From contig NZ_CAJGBN010000008.1 of the NCBI RefSeq assembly GCF_904426505.1, positions 1 to 64,000 of the forward strand: DNA of 64,000 bases, read 5' to 3'. Source of the stretch: Rubrivivax sp. A210. GTDB lineage: Bacteria > Pseudomonadota > Gammaproteobacteria > Burkholderiales > Burkholderiaceae_C. Below are positions 44,949-54,200 of this stretch, piece by piece. Made by a program: the position numbers and the translations under genes. The notes under the pieces are model-generated. The model made no database searches. It saw only the letters and a program-made list of their open reading frames with translations, and was not told the DNA's origin. The stretch's first letter is position 1, and each line of letters begins with the position of its first letter.

Positions 44949-45893
44949 ATGCCCATCCCCGCCCCCCAGCTCGACCCCCAGGCGCGCGCCCTGATCGACC
45001 TCATCATCGAGCGCAAGGTGCCGCCGGTACACACGCTCAGCGTCGAGGAAGGCCGGCGCATGTACCTGGAGCGGCGCTTCTTCACCCAGCCGCATCCGCC
45101 GGCCGTGGCCGCGGTGAGTGAGCTGCGCACCGACGGCGGCATTCCGCTGCGCCTTTACCGGCCGCTGGCGGATGGCAAGGCGGTGCTCGTCTATTTCCAT
45201 GGCGGCGGCTGGACCATCGGCGATCTCGACACCCATGACGTGCTGTGCCGCCAACTCTGCGCCGCCGGTGGCGCTGCGGTGATTTCGGTGGACTACCGGC
45301 TGGCGCCCGAGCACCGATTCCCGGCCGCCTTCGACGACTGCCTGGCCGCCACGCGCTGGGTGCGGCGCGAGGCCGCCGCGCTGGGCCTCGACCCGGCTCG
45401 TCTGGCCGTGGGCGGCGACAGCGCCGGCGGCAACCTGGCCGCTGCCGTGTGCCTGGGGCTGCGCGAGGCGGGTGAGCCGCAGCCGGCGCTGCAGTTGCTG
45501 ATCTACCCGGCCACCGACCAGCGCGCCGGCTCGCCTTCCCACGCCAGCCGCGGCCAAGGCTATCTGCTCACCGCCGACAGCATCGCCTACTACCGCGGCC
45601 ACTACCTGCCCGACCCGGCGAGCTGGGCCGACTGGCGCGCCAGCCCGCTGCTGGCCGCAAGCCACGCGAGCCTGGCGCCGGCCCTGGTGCTGACGGCCGG
45701 CTACGACCCGCTGGTGGACGAGGGCCGCCAGTACGCCGATGCGCTCTCGGCCGCCGGCACGCCGGCGCAATACCTGTGCTTCGAGCGCCAGATCCACGGC
45801 TTCATCACGATGACCAAGGTGATTGCCGAGGCTCGCACCGCGGTGGCGGTCTGCGCCGCGGCGCTGCGCGAGGCGCTCGGCACGCCGTCCTGA
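44949..45893 (+). CDS. Alpha/beta hydrolase, hormone-sensitive-lipase family
   Basis: A 314-aa esterase of bacterial family IV. The oxyanion-hole motif is VYFHGGGW (about 79-86) and the nucleophile Ser is in GDSAGG (about 156-161). The Asp is in YDPLVDEG and the His in QIHGFI near the end. A cap of about 45 residues precedes the core. No signal peptide, so cytoplasmic. GGAG lies nine bases before the ATG at 44949; TTG at 44931 would add six residues. Substrate likely a short-chain ester. Confidence 0.9.
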   Translation: MPIPAPQLDPQARALIDLIIERKVPPVHTLSVEEGRRMYLERRFFTQPHPPAVAAVSELRTDGGIPLRLYRPLADGKAVLVYFHGGGWTIGDLDTHDVLCRQLCAAGGAAVISVDYRLAPEHRFPAAFDDCLAATRWVRREAAALGLDPARLAVGGDSAGGNLAAAVCLGLREAGEPQPALQLLIYPATDQRAGSPSHASRGQGYLLTADSIAYYRGHYLPDPASWADWRASPLLAASHASLAPALVLTAGYDPLVDEGRQYADALSAAGTPAQYLCFERQIHGFITMTKVIAEARTAVAVCAAALREALGTPS

Positions 45894-45901
45894 CCTGAGC
45901 C

Positions 45902-46642
45902 TCAGGCGCCCGGGCGCAACAGCGCGCGGAAGGGCGCAAACAGCCAAGAGCGCATGCCGATCACCAGCGTGAAGGCCTGGCGCTCGGCCGGCGGCAGCTT
46001 CTGGTCGGCCAGGTGCTGCTGGGCGAAGTCATGCGCCAGGCGCTGCAGGCGGTCGTTGAACAGCGCCGCATGCGCCGGGCTGATCTGGCCGTGTACCAGG
46101 GTCAGCATCTCGCCGTTGCCGTCGAAGCCGCCGTCGAAGTAATCGCCCATGGCGTGGCGGCGGAAGAAGTCCATCACCGGGCCGTTGGGCAGCCAGCGAA
46201 AGGTCTTGTCCACGCGCAGCCGGTAGCGGTTGTTGGCGCGCAGCTCGATGATGCCCAGGCGGTCCAGCGCCAGCAGGCAGGCCACGCCCTGGGGCTTGCT
46301 GAGGGTGTAGGTCTGCACCATCTGCTCCAGCGTCCACTGGCTCAGCACGCAGATGGCGGCCAGCAGCAGCTTGGGGTCGGCCACCACGGCAGCCTCTTGC
46401 TCGGGCGTGAGCTGCTGGCGCGCCGGCGAGGCCAGCGCCACCTGGCGCGCCAGCTCGGCGAAATCCAGCTTCAGCACCGCCAGCACCTCGTCGATGCGCG
46501 ACAGCGGCATGTCGCCTCGGGCAAAGATGCGCTTGACGCTGCTTTCCGCCAGGCCCAGCTCGGCCGCCAGCTGCGCATAGGTGATGCCGGCGCGGCGCAG
46601 CTCGGCCTTGAGCACGGCGACGAGATCCTGGCTGCTGCTCAT
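45902..46642 (-). CDS. XRE-family transcription regulator
   Basis: A 246-aa regulator with an N-terminal helix-turn-helix (about 9-60: LRRAGITYAQLAAELGLAESSVKRIF) and a larger C-terminal domain (70-246) including a second winged-helix-like segment (QMVQTYTLSKPQGVACLLALDRLGIIELR). The C-terminal part could bind a ligand. The ATG follows AGGGG. A perfect operator-like inverted repeat lies 14 bases upstream, so autorepression is likely, together with control of the divergent YiaAB gene. Confidence 0.88.
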   Translation of the reverse strand: MSSSQDLVAVLKAELRRAGITYAQLAAELGLAESSVKRIFARGDMPLSRIDEVLAVLKLDFAELARQVALASPARQQLTPEQEAAVVADPKLLLAAICVLSQWTLEQMVQTYTLSKPQGVACLLALDRLGIIELRANNRYRLRVDKTFRWLPNGPVMDFFRRHAMGDYFDGGFDGNGEMLTLVHGQISPAHAALFNDRLQRLAHDFAQQHLADQKLPPAERQAFTLVIGMRSWLFAPFRALLRPGA

Positions 46643-46652
46643 GGCATCCCCT

Positions 46653-46721
46653 AAAAGTATCGCATTACGATACCAAAAGGCCGGCCTAGTGCCACGTCAT
46701 TCGGTGTGATTGATACTTTTT
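46653..46721. promoter_or_regulatory. Operator repeats between XRE and YiaAB genes
   Basis: GTATCG-CATTA-CGATAC (46657-46673) is a perfect inverted repeat with A-tracts on both sides. A third half-site, TGATACTTTTT (46711-46721), is the same motif read on the other strand (AAAAAGTATCA). The element overlaps where the XRE promoter must lie. Confidence 0.65.
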
Positions 46722-46767
46722 GGGCGCTGGCCGACGATGGAGTCCTCATCCACTCCAAGCCCCCACC

Positions 46768-47199
46768 ATGACCACCCTCCGCCCCGACACCAAGGCCTGG
46801 AAGCTCCAGGTCTGGGCCAGCTTCGGCACCGCCGCCACGCTGGCCGGCACCGGCCTGGCCTGGCTGCCGGGCCAGGATCTGGACCGCGCCTTCATGGTCA
46901 TGGGCTATCTGTTCACGCTTTCTACCGCCTTCGTGGTGGCCAAGCATGTGCGCGACCGCGAGGCCGGCCGCACCGACACGCCGCTGTGGGGCGGCGTGGT
47001 CTGGAGCGGCTTTGCCGGCGCCATGCTGCTCACCGCCTGGGGCCTGTGGCGCATGGACATCAACCCCACCTACAAGGCCTTTCTGGCCGTCTCCTGGCTG
47101 TTCCTGATCTCGACCGTGTTCACGCTGGCCAAGACCCTGCGCGACGCCCACGAGGCCGCGCTGGCGGCGGCGCGCGAGCAGGGCTCATCGCCACTGTGA
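46768..47199 (+). CDS. YiaA/YiaB-family two-helix-repeat membrane protein
   Basis: A 143-aa inner-membrane protein with four hydrophobic helices (about 14-31, 40-58, 74-92, 103-120), the layout of the YiaAB two-helix domain repeated twice. Characteristic are AFMVMGYLFTLSTAFVVAKHVRD and the second-repeat match AFLAVSWLFLISTVFTLAKTLRD, which show an internal duplication. Function of the family is unknown. It is divergent from the XRE regulator across the shared repeats. Confidence 0.85.
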   Translation: MTTLRPDTKAWKLQVWASFGTAATLAGTGLAWLPGQDLDRAFMVMGYLFTLSTAFVVAKHVRDREAGRTDTPLWGGVVWSGFAGAMLLTAWGLWRMDINPTYKAFLAVSWLFLISTVFTLAKTLRDAHEAALAAAREQGSSPL

Positions 47200-47237
47200 C
47201 CGCACTCTGAAGCTTCGCAACGACCAGGAGAAACCGC

Positions 47238-47642
47238 ATGAAGAAGCTCGTCCTCATCGCCGCGCTGGGCCTCGCTCTTGCCGGTGCTGCCCGCGCCCAC
47301 GACGGCGCGTCCGAAGCCAGCGCGCTCTCGGCCCTGCCCATCGCGGTCTCGGTGGCCGCGCCGGTGGGCCTGCTCTCGGCCGGCGCCATGCTCACCGTGG
47401 TGGCCGTCGACGCCGCCTCCGACGGCACCGTGTGGGTGCTGGAACGTGCCTCGGACGGCGCCCGCGCCAGCGTCAGGCTCAGTGGCCAGGTGGCGGGCGG
47501 CGTCTCGGTGCTGGCGGGCACCGCGGTGGTGGCCACGGCCTTCAGTGCCGGCTGGGTGCTCTCGGCGGCCGGCAAGGCGATTGCCTATATCCCCAACGAG
47601 GTCGGCCGTGCCCTGCTCTACAACGAGAGGGTGACGCGATGA
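47238..47642 (+). CDS. Small exported/membrane protein, partner of DUF2145 gene
   Basis: A 134-aa protein with a Sec signal peptide (MKKLVLIAALGLALAGAARA, cut before HDG) and two further hydrophobic segments (about 42-60 and 84-112, GVSVLAGTAVVATAFSAGWVL). No family was recognised. AGGAG lies seven bases before the ATG, and the stop overlaps the DUF2145 gene (ATGA), so the two proteins are probably made together and may act together in the envelope. Confidence 0.7.
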   Translation: MKKLVLIAALGLALAGAARAHDGASEASALSALPIAVSVAAPVGLLSAGAMLTVVAVDAASDGTVWVLERASDGARASVRLSGQVAGGVSVLAGTAVVATAFSAGWVLSAAGKAIAYIPNEVGRALLYNERVTR

Positions 47643-48418
47643 AGCGCCGACTTGCCGCGCTCTGTACCGCCCTGGCCCTGGCCGCCGCGGCGCCGGCCCG
47701 GGCCGGCCGCAACTGCGAGGCGCGCCTGCCCGATGCGACAGCCGTGCAGCGCTCGCTGCAACTGGCCGAGCGCGCCGCGCGGGCGCTCGATGCCAGCGGT
47801 GCCGACGTGGTAGTGCTGGCGCGTGCCGGCCAGGATTTGAGCAAGTACCGCCTGCGCTGGAGCCATCTGGGCCTGGCCTACCGCGACCAGGGCCAGTGGC
47901 GCGTGCTGCACAAGCTCAACCAGTGCGGCAGCGCGCGAGCCGAACTCTGGCGCCAGGGCCTGGGCGAGTTCTTCCTCGACGACCTGCACGAGTACCGCGC
48001 CGCCTACGCCCTGCCCACGCCCGCGGTGCAGGCCGGCCTGCGCGCGCTGCTGGCCGACAACCGTCGCATCGCGGCCCTGCATACCGGCGCCTACAACATG
48101 GTGGCCTACCCCTGGGCGCAGAAGTACCAGCAGAGCAACCAGTGGGCCATAGAGACCCTGGCCTGGTCGCAGGAGCCCGCGGCCGCGACGCGCGAGCGCG
48201 CCCAGGCCTGGCTGCGCTTCAAGGGCTATGAGCCGACTGTGCTGCGCATCAGCCCGCTGGTGCGCCTGGGCGCGCGCATGACGGCGGCCCACATCGCCTT
48301 CGACGACCACCCGGACGACAAGCGCTACAGCGACCGCATCGAGACCGTCACCGTCGATTCGGTGTTCGACTGGCTCGAGCGCGCCGGCCTGGCCGGCGCG
48401 CCGCAGGAACTGCGCTGA
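47639..48418 (+). CDS. DUF2145 family exported protein
   Basis: A 259-aa periplasmic protein with a signal peptide ending APARAG. Segments such as VVLARAGQDLSKYRLRWSHLGLAYRD and VLHKLNQCG match the DUF2145 family, which resembles NlpC/P60 or lipoprotein papain-like folds (HxG, Cys, Asn-rich region YNMVAYPWAQKYQQSNQW). Catalysis is unproved; the possible Cys and His are Cys98 region and SHLG. Coupled to the upstream small membrane protein. Confidence 0.8.
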   Translation: MKRRLAALCTALALAAAAPARAGRNCEARLPDATAVQRSLQLAERAARALDASGADVVVLARAGQDLSKYRLRWSHLGLAYRDQGQWRVLHKLNQCGSARAELWRQGLGEFFLDDLHEYRAAYALPTPAVQAGLRALLADNRRIAALHTGAYNMVAYPWAQKYQQSNQWAIETLAWSQEPAAATRERAQAWLRFKGYEPTVLRISPLVRLGARMTAAHIAFDDHPDDKRYSDRIETVTVDSVFDWLERAGLAGAPQELR

Positions 48419-48487
48419 CGCCGCCGCACCCGCAGCCGCTACAGTGCCCCCGCCAGACAGCCGCGTCTTTGCCACCTGAGGTCCAAG

Positions 48488-50383
48488 ATGTCAGACCCCG
48501 CCCACGCCCATCCCAACCAGTTCGCGCTGCTGGTCCAGCGCCGCTTCGGCCCCTTCTTCTGCGTGCAGTTTCTCGGCGCCGGCAACGACAACCTGTTCAA
48601 GTTCGCGTTCACGGTGCTGGTCACCTACCAGCTGCAGGTGAGCTGGCTGCCGGCGTCCATGGCCGGGCTGGTGATCGGTGCGCTCTTCATCGCGCCCTAC
48701 CTGCTGTTCTCGGCCACCAGCGGCCAGCTGGCCGACAAGTACCCCAAGGAAGTGCTGATCCGCCTCGTCAAGAGCCTGGAGATCGCCATCATGCTGCTGG
48801 CCGGCTGGGGCTTCGTGCAGCACGACGTGCCCCTGCTTCTGGCCTGTGTCTCTTTGATGGGCCTGCATTCCACGCTGTTCGGCCCGGTGAAGTTCGCCTA
48901 CCTGCCGCAGCACCTGAACGAACGCGAGCTCACCGGTGGCAACGGCATGGTCGAGATGGGCACTTTCGTCGCCATTCTGCTGGGCCAGGTGGCGGGCGGC
49001 CTGCTCATCGCCCTGCCCGAGGTCGGCGCGCGCTACACCGCCTGGGCCTGCCTGGCGGTGGCGGTGCTGGGGCGCGCGGTGGCGCAGGCGGTGCCGGCCT
49101 CGCCGGCCACCGACCCCCAGCTTGCCATCAACTGGAACCCCTTCACCGAGACCTGGCGCAACCTCAAGCTGGCGCATGGCAATGTGGCGGTGTTCCGCTC
49201 GCTGCTGGGCATTTCGTGGATGTGGTTCTTCGGCGCCGTGTTCCTGTCGATGTTTCCGGCCTTCGCACGCGATGTGCTGCACGGCGACGAGCAGGTGGCC
49301 TCGCTGCTGCTGGTGGTGTTCTCGGTCGGTGTCGGCACGGGCGCCTTGCTGTGCGAGATGCTGGGCCGCCGCCATGTCGAGATCGGCCTCGTGCCGCTGG
49401 GCGCTTTGGGCATGACGGTGTTCGCGGTCGACCTCTTCTTCGCCGCAAGCGCGCTGCCGCCGGCCGTCGGGCTCACGCTGGCGCAGTTCGTCGGCGTGCC
49501 GGCGCACTGGCGCGTGATGGCCGACCTCTTCCTGCTGTCGCTCTTCACCGGCATCTACAGCGTGCCGATGTACGCCCTCATCCAGCTGCGCAGCCAGGCC
49601 ACGCACCGGGCACGCATCATCGCCGCCAACAACATCCTCAACGCCCTCTTCATGATCGTCAGCTCGCTGGGCGTGGGCCTGCTGCTGGGCGCGGGGCTGA
49701 CGATTCCGCAGGTCTTCCTCGTCGTGGGCCTGCTCAATGCGCTGGTGGCCGGCTACATCTTCCTCATCGTGCCGGAATACCTGCTGCGCTTCATCGCCTT
49801 CATGCTCACACGCTGCGTCTACCGGCTGCGCGTGCGCGGCGGCGACCACATCCCGGCCGAGGGCGCGGCGGTGCTGGTGTGCAACCACGTCAGCTTCGTC
49901 GACGCCGTGCTGCTGATGGCGGCCAGCCCGCGACCGATACGCTTTCTGATGGACCACCGCATCTTCGCCACCCCGGTGCTGGGCTGGCTGTTCCGCCTCG
50001 GCAAGGCCATTCCCGTGGCGCCGCAGCGCGAAGACCCTGCCGCCTACGAGCGCGCCTTCGAGCAGGCGCGCCAGGTGCTGGAAGAAGGCGAGCTGCTGGG
50101 CATCTTTCCCGAGGGCGGCATCACGCGCGATGGCGAACTCGGCGAGTTCAAGGGCGGCGTGATGAAGATCCTGCAGGGGCGGCCGGTGCCGGTGGTGCCG
50201 CTGGCGCTGCAAAACCTGTGGGGCTCGTACTTCTCGCGCATCGAGGGCGGCGTGGCCATGGCCAGGCCCTTCCGCCGCGGCCTCTTCAACCGCGTCGGCC
50301 TGGTCGCGGGGCCGGCGCTGGCCGCCGCCGAGGTCACGCCCGAAAAGCTGCGCGAGCGCGTCGCGGCCTTACTGGCAAGTTGA
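48488..50383 (+). CDS. Lysophospholipid flippase-acyltransferase fusion (LplT-PlsC)
   Basis: A 631-aa fusion. Residues 1-420 form a twelve-helix MFS domain like LplT (FLGAGNDNLFKFAFTVLVTY, ATSGQLADKYPKE). Residues 435-631 form a PlsC-type acyltransferase with block I NHVSFVD (HX4D), block III FPEGGITRDGEL and block IV VPVVPLALQNLWGS. It would take up lysophospholipid and reacylate it, as E. coli LplT-Aas does. The AMP-binding acyl-ACP synthetase domain of Aas is missing here, so acyl donor must come from elsewhere. Confidence 0.9.
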   Translation: MSDPAHAHPNQFALLVQRRFGPFFCVQFLGAGNDNLFKFAFTVLVTYQLQVSWLPASMAGLVIGALFIAPYLLFSATSGQLADKYPKEVLIRLVKSLEIAIMLLAGWGFVQHDVPLLLACVSLMGLHSTLFGPVKFAYLPQHLNERELTGGNGMVEMGTFVAILLGQVAGGLLIALPEVGARYTAWACLAVAVLGRAVAQAVPASPATDPQLAINWNPFTETWRNLKLAHGNVAVFRSLLGISWMWFFGAVFLSMFPAFARDVLHGDEQVASLLLVVFSVGVGTGALLCEMLGRRHVEIGLVPLGALGMTVFAVDLFFAASALPPAVGLTLAQFVGVPAHWRVMADLFLLSLFTGIYSVPMYALIQLRSQATHRARIIAANNILNALFMIVSSLGVGLLLGAGLTIPQVFLVVGLLNALVAGYIFLIVPEYLLRFIAFMLTRCVYRLRVRGGDHIPAEGAAVLVCNHVSFVDAVLLMAASPRPIRFLMDHRIFATPVLGWLFRLGKAIPVAPQREDPAAYERAFEQARQVLEEGELLGIFPEGGITRDGELGEFKGGVMKILQGRPVPVVPLALQNLWGSYFSRIEGGVAMARPFRRGLFNRVGLVAGPALAAAEVTPEKLRERVAALLAS

Positions 50384-50497
50384 CGGGAAGATTCGGTCTG
50401 GCGAGTTGATACGCTTGTCACTCCGGGTATGCACGGAGAGCCAGGCGGCGCGGCTTCGCGTGTCATCGCGCCGTCCCAACCCCGGAGATTGCCCATC

Positions 50498-51166
50498 ATG
50501 CGCACCCACCCCTTGATTGCCCGTGCCGCCACGCTGGCGGCCGCCGCGCTGCTGTCGGCCTGCGCCACCACGCCGTCCACCGGCCCGATGGGCTTCTTTG
50601 TCACCAGTGTCGGCAGCGGCAAGGGTGGCGACCTCGGCGGCCTGGCCGGCGCCGACGCCCATTGCCAACGCCTGGCCACGGCGGCCGGTGCCGGCAAGCG
50701 CAAGTGGGCCGCCTACCTGAGCGCCAGTGCCACCGCCACCCCAGTCGCGCCCGCCATCCATGCGCGCGACCGCATCGGCAAGGGCCCCTGGTACAACGCC
50801 AAGGGCGTGCTGGTGGCGGCCAGCGTCGACCAACTGCATGGCGCCAACAACATCACCAAGACCACCGCGCTCACCGAGGCCGGCGCCTCCGTCAATGGCC
50901 GCGGCGACACGCCCAATATGCACGATGTGCTGACCGGCTCGCGCCCCGACGGCACGGCACTGTCGCCCGCGCCCAACCTGACCTGCGGCAACTGGACGGC
51001 CGGCGGCGAGGGTTCGGCCATGCTGGGCCACCACGACCGCACCGGCCTCACCACCGACCCCTGGGCGCTGTCGTGGAACGCCTCACACCAGTCGCGCGGC
51101 TGTGGCATGGACGCCCTCAAGGCCACCGGCGGCGCGGGGCTTTTCTACTGTTTCGCGACCGACTGA
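50498..51166 (+). CDS. Lectin-like lipoprotein
   Basis: A 222-aa lipoprotein with the lipobox LSAC (Cys about 22). The mature part (GFFVTSVGSGKGGDLGGLAGADAHCQ, then ARDRIGKGPWYNAKG, NGRGDTPNMHDVLTGS, TCGNWT and RGCGMDALKATGGAGLFYCF) matches a C-type-lectin/collagenase-like module common in proteobacteria and often annotated as lectin. Cysteines at about 57, 162, 200 and 217 may form disulfides. Carbohydrate binding is not shown. The ATG at 50498 is preceded by CGGAG. Confidence 0.78.
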   Translation: MRTHPLIARAATLAAAALLSACATTPSTGPMGFFVTSVGSGKGGDLGGLAGADAHCQRLATAAGAGKRKWAAYLSASATATPVAPAIHARDRIGKGPWYNAKGVLVAASVDQLHGANNITKTTALTEAGASVNGRGDTPNMHDVLTGSRPDGTALSPAPNLTCGNWTAGGEGSAMLGHHDRTGLTTDPWALSWNASHQSRGCGMDALKATGGAGLFYCFATD

Positions 51167-51210
51167 CCACGGCCTGATCGCGCCGGGCTGATCCTGATCA
51201 TCGGCTGTGG

Positions 51211-51233
51211 GGCTCGGCCAGTCCGGCCGGGCC
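51211..51233. terminator. Strong GC hairpin upstream of recC
   Basis: GGCTCGGCC, loop AGTC, CGGCCGGGCC region pairs in eight of nine positions plus one G-U. It lies after the lipoprotein gene and before recC, without a T-tract. It may reduce read-through into recC. Confidence 0.35.
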
Positions 51234-51273
51234 GCCGCTGCGGGCATGATGGGCGCATGAAGCGACCCCCGCG

Positions 51274-54200
51274 ATGCACCAAGAAGCAATCCAGCCCGGC
51301 CTGCTGATCCTGCACGGCAACCGCCTCGAGCACCTGGCCGAGGCGGTTTTTGCATGGCTGGCCCGCCACCCGCTGGCGCCGCTGGAGGCCGAGAGCTTTC
51401 TGGTCCAGAGCAATGGCATGGCCGAGTGGCTGAAGATGTCGCTGGCCACGGCCCACGGCATCTGCGCCGCCACCCGCGTCGAACTGCCGGCGCGCTTCAT
51501 CTGGCGCTGCTACCGCGCGGTGCTGGGCCGCAACGCGGTGCCGCCGCAGTCGGCGCTGGACAAGACGCCGCTCACCTGGCGTCTGATGCAACTGCTGCCC
51601 GTCCTGGTGGGCCAGCCGGGCTTCGAGCCCGTTGCCTCGTTCCTCGGCGATGGAGACCCCGCGCGCCGCCTGCAGCTGGCCCGCCGCCTGGCCGATCTCT
51701 ATGACCAGTACCAGGTCTACCGCGCCGACTGGCTGCAGGACTGGGCCGCCGGGCTGGACCGGCTGCGCGGCCCGACCTCCCTCGACGGCGAAGGCGCGCC
51801 CACTGTGCCGCCTGACCAGCGCTGGCAGCCCGCGCTGTGGCGCGCCGTGCTGGCCAGCCTGGCGCCAGACGACGGCGCCGCCGCTCGGGCGCTGCTGCAC
51901 CAGCGCTTTCTGCAGGCGCTGCAGGCCGATGAAAGGCCTGCCGGCCTGCCGCGCCGCGTGGTGGTCTTCGGCAGCACCCATGTGCCGCAGCAGACGCTGG
52001 AGGCCGTGGCCGCGCTGGCCCGCCACTGCCAGGTGCTGATGGCCGTGCCCAACCCCTGCCGCTACCACTGGGCCGACATCATCGACGGCCGCGAGCTCTT
52101 GCGCGCCACCCGGCCCCGCCACGCGCTGCGCGGCGAGCGTGATCTGTTCAATGTGCCGCTGCAGGAGATGCACGCCCACGGCCATCCGCTGCTGGCCGCC
52201 TGGGGCCGCCAGGGGCGCGACTTCGTGCGCCAGCTCGACGCCTTCGACGATGCACAGCAGGCACGCCAGCGCTTCGACATTCCGCGCATCGATCTCTTCG
52301 ATGAGGTGGCGGGCCTGGGCGAGGGCGGCACCCTGCTGCAGCAGGTGCAGGCGCGCATCCGCGATCTCGTGCCGCTGGCCGAACATCCGCCAGCGACGCC
52401 GGCCGCCGACGACCGCTCCATCGTCTTCCACCTCGCCCACGGCGCCCAGCGCGAGGTCGAAATCCTGCACGACCAGCTGCTGCAGCTGTTGGCCCACCCA
52501 CCCGGCGGCCGCCCGCTGGCGCCCCGCGACATCGTCGTGATGGTGCCCGACATCGACCTCTTCGCGCCCGCCATACGCTCGGTCTTCGGCCAGCATGCGC
52601 GCGGCGCGGCGCGCCACATCCCCTGGGGCATTGCCGACCAGAAGGAGCGCGGCCACGCGCCGCTGTTGGTGGCGCTGGAATGGCTGTTGCGCGCGCCGCA
52701 GCAGCGCTTCGGCCACGGCGAGCTGCGCGACCTGCTCGACGTGCCGGCGCTGGCGCGGCGCTTCGGCCTGGCCGCCCGAGACCTGCCCACGCTGGTGGCC
52801 TGGATCAGTGATGCCGGCATCCGCTGGGGCCTGCACGCCGAGCAGCGCGGCAGCCTGGGCCTCGCGGCCTGCGGCGAGGCCAATACCTGGGCCTTCGGCC
52901 TGCGCCGCCTGCTGCTGGGCTATGCCACGGGCGCGCTGGCGGCGATGGCGACCCTGGACGAAGACGGCGAGCTCGCCGCCATCGAGCCCAGCGCCGAGGT
53001 CGGCGGCCTGGACGCCGGCCTGGTGGGCGTGCTGCACGAGCTGCTGGGCGTGGTCGAGGCCTGGTGGCGCGACGCATCGCAAGCGCGCAGCCCCGCGGCC
53101 TGGGGCGAGCGCCTGCGCGCGCTGCTGGCGGCCGTGTTCGCGGCCGGCGACGATGCCGAGCGCGCGCTGTTGTCTGCGCTGGACCAGGCCCTGTCCGACT
53201 GGCTGCAGGCCTGCGAGCGCGCCGGCTTTGCCGACGCGGTGGACATCGCGGTGGTGCGCGAGGCCTGGCTGGACGGCGTCGACGAGCCCGGCGTGGCGCG
53301 GCGCTTCCGCGCCGGCGGCGTCACCTTCTGCACCCTGCTGCCGCTGCGAGCGATTCCCTTCGAGGTCGTCTGCCTGCTGGGCATGAACGAGGGCGACTAC
53401 CCGCGCCGTGGCGCGCGCAGCGATTTCGACCTGCTGGCCCTGCCCGGCCAGGCGCGGCCCGGCGACCGCTCGCGCCGCGACGACGACCGCCAGCTCATGC
53501 TCGATGCCCTGCTCTCGGCGCGCCGCGTGCTCTATGTCAGCTGGGCCGGCCGCAGCCAGCGCGACAACCAGGCCCAGCCGCCTTCGGTGCTGGTGGATCA
53601 GCTGCGTGACTACCTGGTGGCCGGCTGGGGCAAGGACGTGGTGAGGCAGCGCAGCACCGAGCACCCGCTGCAGCCCTTCAGCCGGCGCTATTTCGAGCCC
53701 GGCGGCCTGTTCACCTATGCCGGCGAGTGGCGCGGCGCGCACGTCGAGGGCGGGGCGCCTGTCGTACCCGCAGCGAGCGCGCGTGTCGACACCGCCTTGC
53801 GCCTCAACCTCGCCATGCTGGCCGGCTTTCTGCGCAATCCGGTCCAGGCCTGGTTCCGCCACCGCCTGCAGGTGGCTTTCGACGAGATCGACGCACCCAC
53901 CGCCGACGACGAGGATTTCGACAGCCGCGGCCTGCAGCGTTGGCAGCTGCTGGACGAGGTGCTGCGTGAATCGCGAGCGCCCCTGGCCGTGACCGGCGTC
54001 GATGCCACGGCCATCGTCGCCGCCCAGGTGGCGCGGCTGCGGCGTGCCGGCCGCCTGCCGCTGGCCGGGCCGGGCCGGCTGATCGAGGTGGCGCTGATGC
54101 AGACCCTCGAGCCCATGCTGGCGTGCTGGCAGGCCGAGCGCGCGGCGTGGCCCGAGCCCGGCGACAAGCGCCCGCTGCGCCTGGCCGACCCGCAGGACGC

